The notes under the pieces are model-generated. The model was not told where the DNA came from and did not search any database. It saw only the letters and a list, made by a program, of their open reading frames with translations. From Echinostoma caproni (Eukaryota > Platyhelminthes > Trematoda > Plagiorchiida > Echinostomatidae), in assembly GCA_900618425.1 (NCBI GenBank), contig UZAN01039373.1, positions 84,546 through 148,545 on the forward strand: a DNA stretch of 64,000 bases, read 5' to 3'. The position numbers and the translations under genes were made by a program. Positions 12,101 through 27,100 of this stretch are shown piece by piece; the stretch's first letter is position 1, and each line of letters begins with the position of its first letter.

Positions 12101-15100
12101 ACGGGATTTTAATGGCGTTGAGCACAAATCACAAGTCACGAGTCGTGCGTCACAAATCAATTAACAAGTTCATTCTGCTGTTTATATATGATTGAAAATA
12201 ACATTGATCAATGCAGGAAAAACGATGTACCAATGAAATGCACGGTGAGCAATGTTCAAACGGCCATAGGCTGCGGACCAGATGAACGACGCAATATTAT
12301 TGATTTATCTCCACGAAATTAGCATCGATTCGAGATGACCCAACTTAGGTCGAATGTTATAAAATTGTTTTATTTTGCTCACTGAATTAGCAAGTGTGCG
12401 GCCGGGCTTATCGTGGGACGAGTGGTGTTGATCTTCGTCCCAACAATTAGTCTTCCTTTTAGAGGTGAAGTTTCCTCTGAAACCCTCATAAGACGACCAC
12501 ATGGAGCGGTAAAAGCCACATTCAACGCGGCGCACCTACGTTACTCTTTCAAAAGTTCACCACTGATAACCATACGGAATAAAAGTAAACTACCGATGCT
12601 GACCGCTTCAATGATTGTTTATTCGTTCAGATGCGTTTGTGACGCACTCTACGTCGGTTGTACGTGCCGTATTAAAGAACACCATCCCCGCTGGCTGAGT
12701 CGAGGTGGTTCCGGATCTATCACCAGTGCGATTCTCGCTCACTTTGTAAACACTGACCATCGTGTTGACCCAATTGAAGCATTCGGCATTATTTATCAGG
12801 TTCACCGAACCGGGCCAAATACGTTAGAATGCGTACGTTGATCATAGCCGAGGCCATCTGTATTTAACCCCCGAACTATGGGCCCAGAAACGTCTTATCC
12901 AAGCACNNNNNNNNNNNNNNNNNNNNNNNNNNNNNNNNNNNNNNNNNNNNNNNNNNNNNNNNNNNNNNNNNNNNNNNNNNNNNNNNNNNNNNNNNNNNNN
13001 NNNNNNNNNNNNNNNNNNNNNNNNNNNNNNNNNNNNNNNNNNNNNNNNNNNNNNNNNNNNNNNNNNNNNNNNNNNNNNNNNNNNNNNNNNNNNNNNNNNN
13101 NNNNNNNNNNNNNNNNNNNNNNNNNNNNNNNNNNNNNNNNNNNNNNNNNNNNNNNNNNNNNNNNNNNNNNNNNNNNNNNNNNNNNNNNNNNNNNNNNNNN
13201 NNNNNNNNNNNNNNNNNNNNNNNNNNNNNNNNNNNNNNNNNNNNNNNNNNNNNNNNNNNNNNNNNNNNNNNNNNNNNNNNNNNNNNNNNNNNNNNNNNNN
13301 NNNNNNNNNNNNNNNNNNNNNNNNNNNNNNNNNNNNNNNNNNNNNNNNNNNNNNAGAACTGGGTCACACGACCGTCGTGACACAACTGCAAACCCCGGAA
13401 GCACAGATCTGAGAATGCGGTGTGCAACACGCATACAAACACAGACACGCATACACAAAGTGAACGGTTCCTCACATTTTATTGTTCTCCTCCTAACTCA
13501 TGGGATTTTTCCTTCGTAAAACCTGTAATGGCATGATTATGAGTTATTAAAACAATTGCTCGGCTGAAATTGTGTTCTAAAGGCGAATATGGGCATATTT
13601 CGAAATTTGAAATGCATTAATCTTCATATTTCGTAATATATTTTCATAGACAACATAGAAAACAGTGCTGGAGAAGAAACTTATTTTTCAATATATCGCA
13701 TCCGGTGATCACACATATATGGTGATTATACAGATATCTGATTGGCCGACCACAGCTCACTTTAGATTAATGTCAGAGGCGAGCAAGCAAACCAAGCGAA
13801 TATGACAAGGAGAGTGATACTCGATGCGAGAGTCGTGGAGGGGTGTGTGTGTGAAAGGACAAAGGTCAAATAGAACGTTCTAGAGATTACTTCAGACAGA
13901 CGTCCTTTGAGAAGTTCTACGGTACCAACTCCCTTAAATCGAACGGTAAGGAAAACATTCTTGCGAGGAACTGTTGGGGACTTTTCTTGTGCTCATCTTC
14001 AATCGTATATGTTTATCAGTAAAAGCTTAGGAGTAACCAATTGACCGGAGTTCATCATAAATAAAACGTATCTCGGAAGGCAAAGCATAAACAATGCAAA
14101 TCGCACGCTCTCGATATGAACAAGTTGCGTTTTTATTTCAGGAGTACAAAGCTCCGGAGATTCATATACTGTCCAATCCATGTTAAATTACGGAAACCGT
14201 TTCCTGCAGCTCAACCGTATGTTCTCATTAACACTGAGTCATTAATGTTTAAGCAAACAACGGATAATTTGCCCCATCAGTTCAACTCGTTCGTCTTATA
14301 CCTGTTCACGTGCACTTATAGTGTGCGACACATTGGACATAAAACCAGGCGGTTATTAAACGTATTTATGAGCACTGCCTTTGGGCCCGCAACAAAGGAA
14401 CATTTAGGTGCATTCGCAGCTCGGTTCAACGACACCCAATCCACAGCGGGTGTGTTGTGAGCAAAGTGAGGTAATTCAAAATAATTTACACTATGCCCGG
14501 GATGGGGGGGGGGCGGAGAACGGTCCAATGCACACCCCTGAAACATTCAACCTCGCTCGGTACCTCACTAAACAGTACCGTTTACGCGGAAGTGAGTTCA
14601 TTCAGACTGAAAGGGATTTAGACAGACCCGGTCCAATGGGTGACATTTGACGGCCGAAACACCAATCATCTTGTCGGGGTTTCAATGGGGTGCGATTGGT
14701 TGCATTCACTTGAATTTACAACGGATTCACTTGAACTTGAAAAGGTATACACCCTCAGTAGCCTAGTGAGTGAATTCGATTGAGGTAGTGATTCCCTCGA
14801 ATAACAACGATTCCCTTGAGCCAAGTGCATTTGCCTACATACCTCTGGCAATATAGGCCTACAATGGGAGAAGAGAACGTTCAGATGAGTACGTGATAAT
14901 ACAATGTATCATTTATACATCCAATCATTTTCCATCGCACCAGGTTTTTGTTTAAATGCGTTAACCACGAAAATCAGAATGGGTGCACATTCATTATTTA
15001 TAGCTTCGCATGAATGGTATTTTCCAAAAGACTGATTAACGCGAGGATGAATGAAGTTTACGTCTAACTTTCTTTGGCACAGCCTGTCTGAATTACGGAA

Positions 15101-18100
15101 AATATGGGTCTGCTTCAGGATCATCACCGCTCATGAGCAATGCGAATCCATCCACCCAAATGAGGATTGAACCCTGGAACACAGAGACAGAACGCAAGCA
15201 TACTACCCATTTGACCATCAGGAACCTGTCACTGTTTGTTAATAATCCATTGGTGTTCCGGATCATTTCGAAAAATTTGGGCGTTGTGCTCATGGTAACA
15301 ATTGAATCAGGTTTGTTTTAGCCACAACGTGAATACCAAAACACAAGATTTCGATGACTATAACCTGTTTTAGTGATGAAGATGGTGGTGTTGATATTAG
15401 TAATATCGCTGCCCAAATTACTGTCTCTGAGCTGCTCCAAGCAACCCAATTTAAACCAAATGTAACGGGAAGCAGTGCTAGCCACTGAATCAACAAGCCT
15501 ATCCTCCTTACTGGATTCACCAAAGCAAGTTTGAAACCCTCAATCCTCAATTTTCAGAGAAAACCCGGAGATATTCGTGAAAATGGAATTCAATATTTTG
15601 GTGACCTTGGCAAAATGAAGTAATTATGGCATCTTTATTTCATATATCTCGCCCGCGTTGGTGGCGTCTTATGCGGTTTATCACTGCATGTCTGGGGCTT
15701 CAGTCACCGATCGCCTTGAGTAAACAGTAGATCCTTCTGACAATGATGTCTAATTCTCTGCTGCTTACCTCAAGGTGGTGTCTAATAAAAATAGCACTAA
15801 ATAAGTGGTCAAACGATTGTCGCATTCATATTGTTGGCACCAATGATAAACCTTATCATTAACGTGTAGATTTGGATTCAATTAAATGCACCCTGAGAGC
15901 AGAAATCGGCCTGTAATGAGTGCACCGTTCACGCGTTGTGTGAAAAGAACAAAATATACCGCTGTGCAAACGTCTATCCCTAATTTTGTATTTGTCATGA
16001 TCCATTGATTTAATCTTTGAATGAATTGTTATTGTTGCTCCTCAGCAGGTCATTATGAACGAATGGAACCGTGGATGTTTAATCACTAGTGATATGTCTC
16101 TTGATTTACCCGGCACAGAAAATAACAACGTCGAACGCAGTATTCTCTTGGAATCCGGGCCACTGGAGCCCTTGGGTGCAACTCTCGTTAACAGATCCGA
16201 AACGCCATGCAGTGATTTTCATGGTTCCATTTCCGATTGCCTTATTCTGTGTGCATAGAACTTGATAGGCATTTGAATTAGAGTTTTATCCCAATCATGA
16301 GTTTTACTTTTGTTATCAAGGAATTATCAGGGGATATTTGTAATCATCATAATTGCAGATCTGCTTCGCTGATAGTGATGAAGTGGTAAACCACTAAACC
16401 GCATCAATGGGCAAATTACACAAGGTACCCATAACACAATTTTATTTCGAACAAGCAGGTTTTGATAAAATCGTATTTTACCATTCACAGTCAGTGGCAT
16501 GTTTATGTACAAATTACGTACGAATGTCGGTCCCTGATTAAACAGTAATAGAGTTGCTCCCATGAAACAATGGAAGATGAACTAGTGAAAATCAGCAGCA
16601 CACTTCAAAACTACTCACACACTGAATGGTTCGTTTGTAAATGTATTACAGAAAGTTCAGCGAGATCATAAACAATGATAGCACAAACAAAAGAGTGGTC
16701 CTTGTAATCACATTTCAAAAGCAATAGAAGCAGCCAGGAACACAGGTGACCGCTGGAAAGGCGATTTCCCGTATACATCCAGCCGCTGCTCGACGGATAA
16801 TACGCACCAATCCCAAAGTTTAACTGTCCATCTTCATCTCATCAATTTTTACTTATACCGTTTTTTGAATCTATGTGACGAGTAACGTAGGTTGGACGAC
16901 GAGGCATAAATTGCAAAGACACAAAGTACACAACTGGGCCTGGCTTACCACGGGCTGCGTGAAAGCAACGAGATGCGTATTCGCAGCCACCTCACAGAAA
17001 CAGGACAGCAGGCTGACAACAACAATTTTTAAGTCATTTACCGAGAACCACGGCTAAGATCAAAGCCTGTATAGCAACGACAGTCAGTAATAGCAAGTAG
17101 ACTGATAAACTCAGCAGTGTGTGCGCAGAAAAAACTGTTCAAAGCTGTCCAGCTGCCCTTACCTGAAGTTGACCTAGATCAAAAAATCCAACCATGACAC
17201 AATGATGACGTAAAAACGCTAAGGAAAACTGAGCGCTACGCAGAGATAACCTCTTCTCTCGCATGAGTATATTATGACCTTTCATTCAGTCATTTGATGA
17301 ATTACTGCAGGCAAATTGCTTCCAATTCACTCATCAACCGATATTCCTATGCACCTTATACATAGGCACGTAGTTAAGTGCAAATGCCTGAAGACGAAGT
17401 TATGAAGGCACGCTTACTCGGATTGAATTGATGTCCTGAGTACTGAACGGAAATTTTCCGTATTTTAAGGGCCCGTCACATAAAGAACCATATTTTTAAC
17501 GTACTTTTGAAAAAGTAAGAGAAGTCGACGGACATAAAATAGACACGTGTGTAATGTTTGTATCTTGATTAGCTTTATGGTTTATTACTTCAAACCCGAT
17601 ATGAATAAAATAAATCCTGATATTTTGCTATAGCATCTCAGATTGTTAAGCTATCATTCACATATTTATCTGACTTACAGTATTGCAAAATTGTTTGATG
17701 AAAGAAGTGCATATTATTAGGAACCCCATCGACTTTCGTGAAAATATATATATCCCACTCTTGGCTGGACTTTGTCCAATGCCGGTAAAGGACATTATTT
17801 ATTTGAAGAACTCGATGCATAAGGCCAGGACCTTTCGTTGATTTTCAAATGGAAACAAATGCGAAATTACACCTAACACAATCTCCAGAGCCGCCCCATA
17901 ATTCACTATTCTTTGGGACTCACTTTGGTTAATTTGACGCTCGATTGTAATCACTCGCTGCGCCATAATTCCCGTCAGATTTGTCCAAGAGGTCGTTTGC
18001 TGCAACTGTTTCGCATCGGTCCAGGTACCTGATACGGAACATGGATATAAAACTGATCAATCTTAGCCGGTGGCTGAATAAAAATAGCTGTTACACGGCT

Positions 18101-21100
18101 AGTATTTCTTAGAACGACTTTGGTCAATGGAAAAACCTGAAACTAGCTCAGTACAATGAAGACAGTTCGAGGTGAGGATGCGTTGCTGTCACCACCACCA
18201 ATCCGTGTTTTAAACTCAACGGTTTCGTTCCACATGCAATGTGAATGACACTTGCCAAGAACCAACCAGCTGTTCTGCCTTTGCAATACTTTCAGTAGTG
18301 AATAGCCTAAGGATACTGATTAGGAATATCTTTTAATGATCAAACCCGAATGTTTCAAGCATTTTGCATAAATTACCAATTTATTGTTCAAAAGAAACTA
18401 ACACTGTCGATCTGATCATTGTTCGACTTACCTCACTTGCATTTAAGATTGATAGTATTATTTTCAATAAATTCAAATTATTCAGATTTTATGTTCAGAC
18501 CGAACCGATATTTTGGTGTTTTTTTTTAAAAGTGCCGCTTAGACATTATTTAACATTTTTGGGCAAGTTGCGTTCATCGACCGCAATAGGTCGGGAATAA
18601 AGTTTGAAATTGTTTCCTTATCACTAAACAGTGAACTGATCGTCATAGCAACCACCGTGGATGCATTTACTTATTCAATATCTACAATAAATCAATATTC
18701 CAAAGGATTCATCACTTGCCCTCGTGGTAGTTACAACCAACTGCAATCCGTAGGTTACCGTAAAAGCCAACTTCACTGTCTTCCGCTTTTAAGTTGAAGG
18801 AAACGAACTATTTATTTGTTCCTTCTTTAAATCGACATTCGGCGGAACTACGTGGATCAAACTATATCCTGCGAAAACTCTCCCGGGGGCATTCGCGATT
18901 GTGCGGACACACAAGTGTAAAATGAGGCTACTATGCCTGGAGCAGGTGTCTTTATTTGAAGCAAAGCACAGAACAGGCATGGCACCTGCTTCAGTGGTTT
19001 CTTTCTCACGTGTGTACCGTTTTATATTAATTTTGACCATTCGTGTATTGGATGTGTTGCACACGGTGTGGTTAACCTAGACAGATCATCATCGCTTCAT
19101 CGGAGGTAAACTTATTAATTTACTGCGAATATGTGGCTGATGGAAGGTAGCTGGATAGTGATTAGTGCGATATGCACACTTGGTTCTCAGTCGGAGTGAC
19201 GTATTTTTTGGGTGTTAAAATTAAGATGCATCACTACAGGTACTGTAAACTAGCAAGTTATAGATCTAACATCAACATTCATAATACGTTCACTTGATCA
19301 TGGAGAGTCCCTTTCTTTCTACTAATTCACTTCACGGGCAGATTGATGGTGATAGTGATGGCGTTGAAGATTGAGGGTGATGGTTGTGATGACCACAATG
19401 AGGATAGTGGTTACTCGAATATCAATGCTATTGATCATAATGATGACAACAGTGATAATAATTTTGACGAACCGCATGGCTACAGTGCAGTGTATTAGTA
19501 TGTATTGCTTCTTTTAATAAAACCCATAATATATTTTTAGTGTTTGTAATTTGTTTTATTTTGTACGCAGTTGCTGTAAATCAAGAATCAGAATAAACTG
19601 ATAAACGATAAATCCACGTGGAACAGTTGTTGTTTTCGCATGTCGGTAATCCTGATCAGGTGGATAGAAAGAAGAGAAAGAAGAGAGAGAACAAAGTGTT
19701 TGCCTTACCTTCTATATGGAGGTTCTTTGTAACTCAGAGTATCCATGATTCAGTAAGCTTTTTGTGCTCAAGTCGCCTTGGAGACTCAGGAGAGCTGCGC
19801 TTCCTTTATGATTACATAACATGGCAACCTAACTTTGAAATTTATTGTTCTTTCCCATCCTCCGTCATTTAGTAAGTTACGAGTTTAATGTGGGAAACAG
19901 CAAGTAGCAAAGTAATAGAGAAGCCAACGGGAAACGTCTATGTGAGAAAGAGTAACGAAACGTTGTTTGTGCGGTTCAATATCCCAAATCCTCATGCGGG
20001 TCACATGACGGGCCACGAGGAGATCGCTTGGGAATTTCTCCCTAACCAGTTTGATTAATCCGAGAAAACCCCTCAGAGAAGCTTCCTATCCCTGGCCTCC
20101 AATCAAGTGGAGTGAGCTGAAGCCATGAGGGTTTGGTTACTGGTGTTAGACAGGTCAGATTGCGAGCAGTTGCGATATTAACTTGACAGAGTGAATTATT
20201 ATTTTCATCATACTGAATTGGGTGTGGTATCACAACGTTAACTGTTACAGTTTCAATTGTTGAAGCGTGGTCATGTGATTAATGAATCTTGCGTGATTCA
20301 ACGAATGCGGCCCAGGGCTGGAGACTATGGAAAAGATAACCTGTTCATTAAGTGCTTCAAAACTTAGTCGATCAACAATACCTTTTTCTCAGGCCGAACC
20401 GGCTCCACACAGAGGGAAGTGTTTCGTTTCTTTAATTAAGGATAAAGTACTTGTTCATGTTTTTAATGCACAAAAGCGAATCCAAAAATCCAATAAATAA
20501 AACAGATAGTTGTTTGGCAGATTTGAAGTTTGTATGTCGGTTGTGAAAAGTTCAGTAGCCTCGGTGGGGTTCGAACCCACGCATGGACACCGCCTACGCT
20601 CGCATGCTCTACCAGCTGAGCTACGAGGCCACACCGATAGCACTGATCTTTTCACATTCCAATCATCAGTAGCCTCGGTGGGATTGGAACCGACGCATGG
20701 ACGCCGCCTACGCTTTGTACGCGCAAGTAGCCTCGGTGGGGTTCGAACCCACGCATGGACACCGCCTACGCTTTGTACGCGCATGCTCCACCAGCTCAGC
20801 TACGAGGCCACACCGATAGCACTGATCTTTTTCACATTCGAATTTACCCATCCAACAGGGTCAATTTTGAATGTTACCCTTAAAGTGGGAAAACTCATTG
20901 GTTAACATTTCCCGTCTCATCTCATACCGGGATGAATGCGGTTTCAGCTGAAAGAAACATATAACAATAAAATATCCAACAACGAATTTATCCTTGTTCC
21001 TGAAAACCCGTGATTCGATGTATCCAACTGGCATGTAAAGCATGCATGGGAATAGGAAGTACGATTTCAAGACGGTGGGTGGAATTATTCGATGTTTCGA

Positions 21101-24100
21101 GAACATACTCACGTAGAAAAATCCATCTCACTGACCGGCTGTGACAACTAAGACACGTGTGCATGTTATCGTGACTAAAGGATTAGATGACCTGACCGGA
21201 GGAGATTACATTACGAATACAGAATAAAGTACCCTGCATAGAGAACAATAACCATCCTCGTGCTAGCTTTATGATCTACTGGTTTGAGTACAATCGTACT
21301 GATTGACTAAAACTAGCTTATTTACAATCCAATGAAGGGAACAACTGAGAAGCAGCATACTCGATGGGCAATGAAAGAGCTTCATATAATGTACCATGCT
21401 CGGTAAACAGGAGGTGACATGTGTCACCTGTTGCAAACATACTGTTGCGAAAGACTCGGTGATGTAGCGGAAAATATCAGATTCCTAATAGAGTCAGGCT
21501 TCTCCTTTATATCTTTTATTTTGTTTACCTCCTGTTATTAATTGTTCGATGGTGCTTTTTGAGTTCTTCCTTAAATGACAAAGGGCAGACCATAAATAAG
21601 GATAAACTCTTTCGGGGTTTAACCAGATTCCTTGATGCAGGTTACGTGGGTCGCATCAACCAAGAACCTGATAGCTCAAATAAGAGTCTGCTTCAGTCGA
21701 AGACCGATAAGAGCAGGTGAGGCTGCGGTTAATTTACATTTGATCAAAAGAAATCACACAAATAATTTACGGGAGTCCTTTCACCTCATCTGTTTGTTCA
21801 CTGAGGTGCTTTTCCAGGTATGCAACAGCCCAATTTTTATTTCCATTTCATATAGTGACAAATAATATAATTAACATCATACGAACAACACAGAAACAGT
21901 TGGTGAGATCCCCCATCTTCCCGTGGCTTTCTGTTGGAATTATCCTTATATAATATTTCCGTCAAAACATCACACTCCCCTCATAATGACCACCAGTTAT
22001 GCGGTAAGAGCGTGAAATTTACCATCACAACTCCCTCTTACACGAATTTCATCACCTTTATAATAGTTTGTTTTTATCTCCCTAAGTGAATCACGGGGTC
22101 GTATAATGTGCTATAATTAGCCATTAAATGGAACGCAGCGTTCTTTTTTCCCATGAAAATATTACATTATGCAACATCCGCTTGTGCGTGATAAAATTCC
22201 AATTATAGTTCCCGCGAAAGTGGAATTCGCTACCGATCGCGGCTGAATTGTATCAAATAACTAAAGTAGAACACATAAATATCTCAAATTATTGTTGAAG
22301 TAACTCTGGAGTAAAACGTAGTTTGGGATGTCCGACAAGTTTAGTCGACTTTCAGTCCATTTGATTTATAGAGAAGGAAGTGACATAAAATGAATTTCTA
22401 AAACACTGAATGCAATGCACAGTTTGATCAAATAAAATGGGCTCATCTTGAAAGCAAATAAAACAGTATATCCTATATTTTACCATTTTAGCTATTGAAT
22501 TTTGTTCGCAATTTATGTACCTTTGCCGGGTGCATCTAGTTTTAGGCAAAAATAAAGCAAGCGGTGATGGCCCAGTGGAAACGTCACCAAATTATCACCC
22601 CGGGGATGTGAGTTCAAATCCTACAATCACTGCCTGACTTTCTCCATTTTGTGTTGAATGGCAGCCCCTTGATTGGCCGCTTCTCCAATCCTTAAAATTG
22701 TACCATTGCATATTTAATAAAAGGAAGTAAAAATAAAAAGAAAGAAAAGGCATTTCGGGTACAACGGCGATGGAATTAAACGACGGTAGATGATTGTGCT
22801 GTTGTATGTAAAGTGCAGTCGTAACGTTTTTGAGTATCAAGCTTGGATTAACCCATTAGATTGTTCAGAATCACCAGGCCCCGCTGGTGGTCTTGATTGG
22901 TTCGCATAAGGCGATGACCGTGGACCGTGTAGCTCAGGGGTAAAGGGTCTCAATTCCCAACCCGAAGGTTTGTGGTTAGAGTCCTGACAGGGACACAAAA
23001 AGGTGCGCAATTCTGACTAGTCCCAAACGGAACGAAACAGCTCCCCAGTGCTATTTGTTGGTTATAACAAACATTTCTCTTGCATTGAAATACAGTGGTA
23101 ATTCACCAGCCTAAAGTGTTATCGATCCCGGGAACCCAGTTGCAGTACGTAGGAGCAATAGAACATCTTTGGAATTTACCATTGCACCATGAATAAAGGA
23201 ATGTGTCCCTCGTGCTTGTTATGCCATCAAACGTTCTCGTTCGGCGAGTTGTACAAGTCGATTTTCGCACACAGCTGGTACTTTTCTTATTATATTTACA
23301 TAGTAACGGGTTCACTTCAGGTGAGGGGGTGGACCCCTCACAAATCCGTCGATGCGGAGTGTGGATCGCAAAAGTGCACACGCACGTGCATAATGTTTTC
23401 TCGTTCGGTTCACTCTAGCTCAATTTTGAATTTCCATATCTTGCCTCCTCTGATTTCAAAATATGCAACCCATTCTGTCCATATACAGCACAAGGCACAA
23501 AATGAACTAAATTTTCAGTGAATGTGAAGACAGGGGAGAAACGACTTGTTGTTCATTGATCCAAGTTTTGTGGGGAATTATCTTGTTTTACCCTTTTTTT
23601 CCCAACAACATACAGAGCGATACTGACTCAAGAGGGTTGCTTTCAACCGGTAGTTCAGGTGACGGCGTGCCAAAATTTAAATAATCATGGAACTGGCTAA
23701 CGTGTGTCTGTGCATGTGACTAGGGAGAGGTAAGTTCTTTGAACAACAATTTGACCCTGGTCCCAAATTACAGGGTCAATATTCTTACATCGACTGATAA
23801 ACAAGCAGGGCAGGTAATGCAAACCTTATCGTAAGAGCTTCTTATACGTGGTCACTCATAAGATGCGCGAGTTAATTCACAGATAAAAACTAGGAGTCGC
23901 CGTAAATTTCCAATACTATTATGAGGTGTTTTCATTCGTTGCTAAGGGCTACAGTGTCAGCGGGAAATTAGAACTTTTCGAACATTTCGCGAATAAAATT
24001 TTCAATATTTCAGGTCAAAGAACGAAAAAGTGGTTCTGGAGTGAGCGTTGAAATCTGAATATTATTGGTATCAGAATGGACTGAGGAAATGTATTGGTCA

Positions 24101-27100
24101 CACTGTCGGTTTACGTGTACAATTTTGTAAAAATACTTGTAATAAACACGTAAGAATAGCTTGAAATCTAATGATGAATGACTCCAAAGAGGAAAAGTAG
24201 CTCATTTCATGGTTGCGGATTAATTGTTTAAATTTCTCAGCGGAATCCGTCGGAAGTTGGTTACTAGACATGGTTCTTGAAAGCGGTCACTTGCATGCTT
24301 TGTACGTTCAAAGCGACTTGTAATATAATGATGTCGTTCCACACTTAAAAACTCTTCCTAATTCCCAATGACATTGTAATTGTCTCTTAAAAACTCGCGT
24401 ACCAAAATTCTACAGTAGAACACTAGTCTTCTGGTATTAGTGGCATCTCTACTGGATTATGTATAAGGCATATAATTAAAGTCATATGGACGATGTTCTT
24501 CTCCGGTTGGTTTCAGTTAGTAGTTTTTGATGGGAATGTTTTGCATAGTTAATAAACGGCAGGGAAATGAATCTGGCGTCAATTTGAATACCACAGTATC
24601 AGTGCTTTTTTCTTCATCACTTACCGGAACGCTTCTCTGATCCTGATGTCCCTTTCCAAGGAATGAGCGGGCATTGCTTAACAGTTCTACAAGCAGAAGA
24701 GACAAGTAAATTCAAATTAATTGTACAAGTACGGTAGAAAGGCCACATATGTAGTGCATCTAACTGCTTTAAATGTAAAACGCGTAGTGTACAGTTCGCT
24801 TGTTGATCTTGTAATTTGATTGATTTGGTAAATTAGGTGCAGGAGGGTATTTCGATCCGCTCCAATCGTAAGGCAACTAATATTTTGATCTTATAGGTCT
24901 ACCGAGGAAATTTAGCGAAAAAACGTATTTGATCACTAAACCAACATTTAACGTAATGTCACTCTCAGTACTGCAAATTTCACGAATTACTGAAAATTCA
25001 TTCTTTAGCTGCTTGATTCGACCCAAAGCGAGCACTTCTTTGAGGAAAGATTTTATTTTTGCGAAAATTGGTAGAATATGTAAATCGAAGCCTGCCAACT
25101 CAGAAGTGTTTTCGTACTATCATCCGACATCAGATGACAATTGATCTTATCAAATGGACTGTTTTTATGACTTCATCCGCTCACAGGATCTGTGTATTCC
25201 TGATACGAATATCTCACAATTTCGTTTTGCCTTTATCATATTCCATTTTCACAGTCTTGTTAGTAACCATTGTGCGAAATCCAACGATGAGCAGCGGGTT
25301 TTATGCTTGATGAAACCCAGCTTCAGCAAGCAACAACTTTCTTTCCCAGGATGCGCTGGAACGGGGAACCCTAGGGTTGGGAATTGATATTTTTCACTGT
25401 TAGAGCACCGCCTAAGAAGGAAAAAGGTACGCAGCAGGTGTAATACTCCGACAAAGAAGACGTTGCTGTCTACTGGTCTTGGTTGGCTTTTACAAACCAT
25501 TTTTCAATATCAATGCGTTTGTTAATGTCATTTACGCTACTTTGTCAATGTATGCGTGTCTCCAGTGCTTTGTGTGGATGCATCTCCAAGAAAACGTTTA
25601 AAGCGTATTTAAAAACAGTAATGACACCGGCTAACCTTCCGCGAGGTTACCTGTTATCGCATTGTTATTAGTCACCAATTGGAGGCCAGACAGCCGATGA
25701 AGGCAGCATCCACTCAGCTCCTACATATCAACAGAATTGAAGAATCAGACTTCAGTCGTTCGCAGAAACGATTACCATTGACATGCGTTCATGAAAACCT
25801 TCCACTCTGGAGGAAATCCAGTGGGGAAGATACATTACAATATTAAATATTTGGCAATAAATTAAGGGTAATTGATTTGTTTGTATTCGTATTCTGTAGC
25901 CAATTTTCGCGTTGACTGATGACATTTTGGCTTTGTGGATGGAAGATCATATTTTAATTTGAAATTTTGTGGCACACTTTATTCACTGTCTCTAAAATAA
26001 CCAGCGTACCTCTTTGTACACGTGAAAGCAAATGCCTCGTGAGTATTAGCCAAGGGTCATTGTGAAACTGAAAACGATATTGAAAGTTTCACTAAAGCCA
26101 TGTCAGTCGCAGATGAAACGTATTCGTGTAAGCCACTATCTTCAAAAATGATGCACTCGAACCTTTATGAGAAAGTTTCGTTCTTCCCTGGTTCGATGAT
26201 GAGAATATGAGATTAAATAACGACTTGTTACCTTATATCAAAGAATCACACACTATAGAAGATGTCAAGTGAGAAGTGCTTAATATTCCGCCCCGGGGAC
26301 AAACCCTTGTTTAGTCAGCTGAGGCTAAGTGGATGAGTCTTTTCGAGTACGATAACCTTTCTTCGGACCGAGGTTACCCGATTGATCGCGTGACTGAACT
26401 GTCAAATGTGCCGTGCATAGAGGGACCAGTATAAGTGGCGCATCACGTAAACTTTAAATGATGAGTGAATAGTCTTGCAAAGAAATATAATGCCACCTTT
26501 TGCCCAACTTCCAACAACAGCTTCATACAATCACAGTTTTAGGTGTGCAAAGATTGCAATAGTTAGAACGACGTAAAAAAATCGACCATTTTAAGTAAAC
26601 CTCGAAACTGAAAGAATCAAATACTGTTTGTTTGTGTGTGCGTGTAATCCGGAATAGAGTTAAGCTAAAGTGAAATGATAACAGTTGCGTCATGCAATGG
26701 GTATGAGCAGTCGCCAAGATCACCAATGATAACGACCACACTGGTGCCGATCCCAGCTGGCAATGGCAAAAGTATCGTCCGTTTTCACTTGACACCGGTG
26801 AGAACAAAGTAAGCGATGAAGTAAGCAAACATTCACAACAAATACTTGGCTGTTGCTGGTTTAGNGGGAGGGGAGGTAAAAATAGTTGCACCTCGTGGAT
26901 TAAATGCTATTAACCGATAGGACTCGAAAAAGGAAAAAAATATAATTAGCATCAGTGTAAAAATTGTCACCATAAACGTTGATTTAAAATCTCAGGCGTA
27001 AAACGGTGTGCCAACTGGAGGAAAGGTTAAGTGGTCTTGCAAGCTGCAAGAGCCTTTGGTAAATGTTGAGCAACATGGACCGGCGGAAAACTCACTCCTC

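Larger units (their letters stand above)
10676..24624 (-). other. 13.9 kb intron before the kinase N-lobe exon
   Basis: Contains a hairpin and Penelope-like relics (11.4-14.5 kb), an assembly gap (12.9-13.4 kb), a cluster of tRNA-like repeats (20.6-20.8 kb) and two more tRNA-derived repeats (22.6 and 22.9-23.1 kb). Nothing was recognised in 14.6-20.5 kb or 23.1-24.6 kb. Confidence 0.65.

Noticed and set aside
12876..13519. Long open frames of about 190-210 codons on both strands
   Set aside because: They consist almost entirely of the assembly gap.
20556..20809. Open frames of 109 and 131 codons over the tRNA-like cluster
   Set aside because: The peptides are translations of the A and B boxes of the tRNA-like copies and carry no protein signature.
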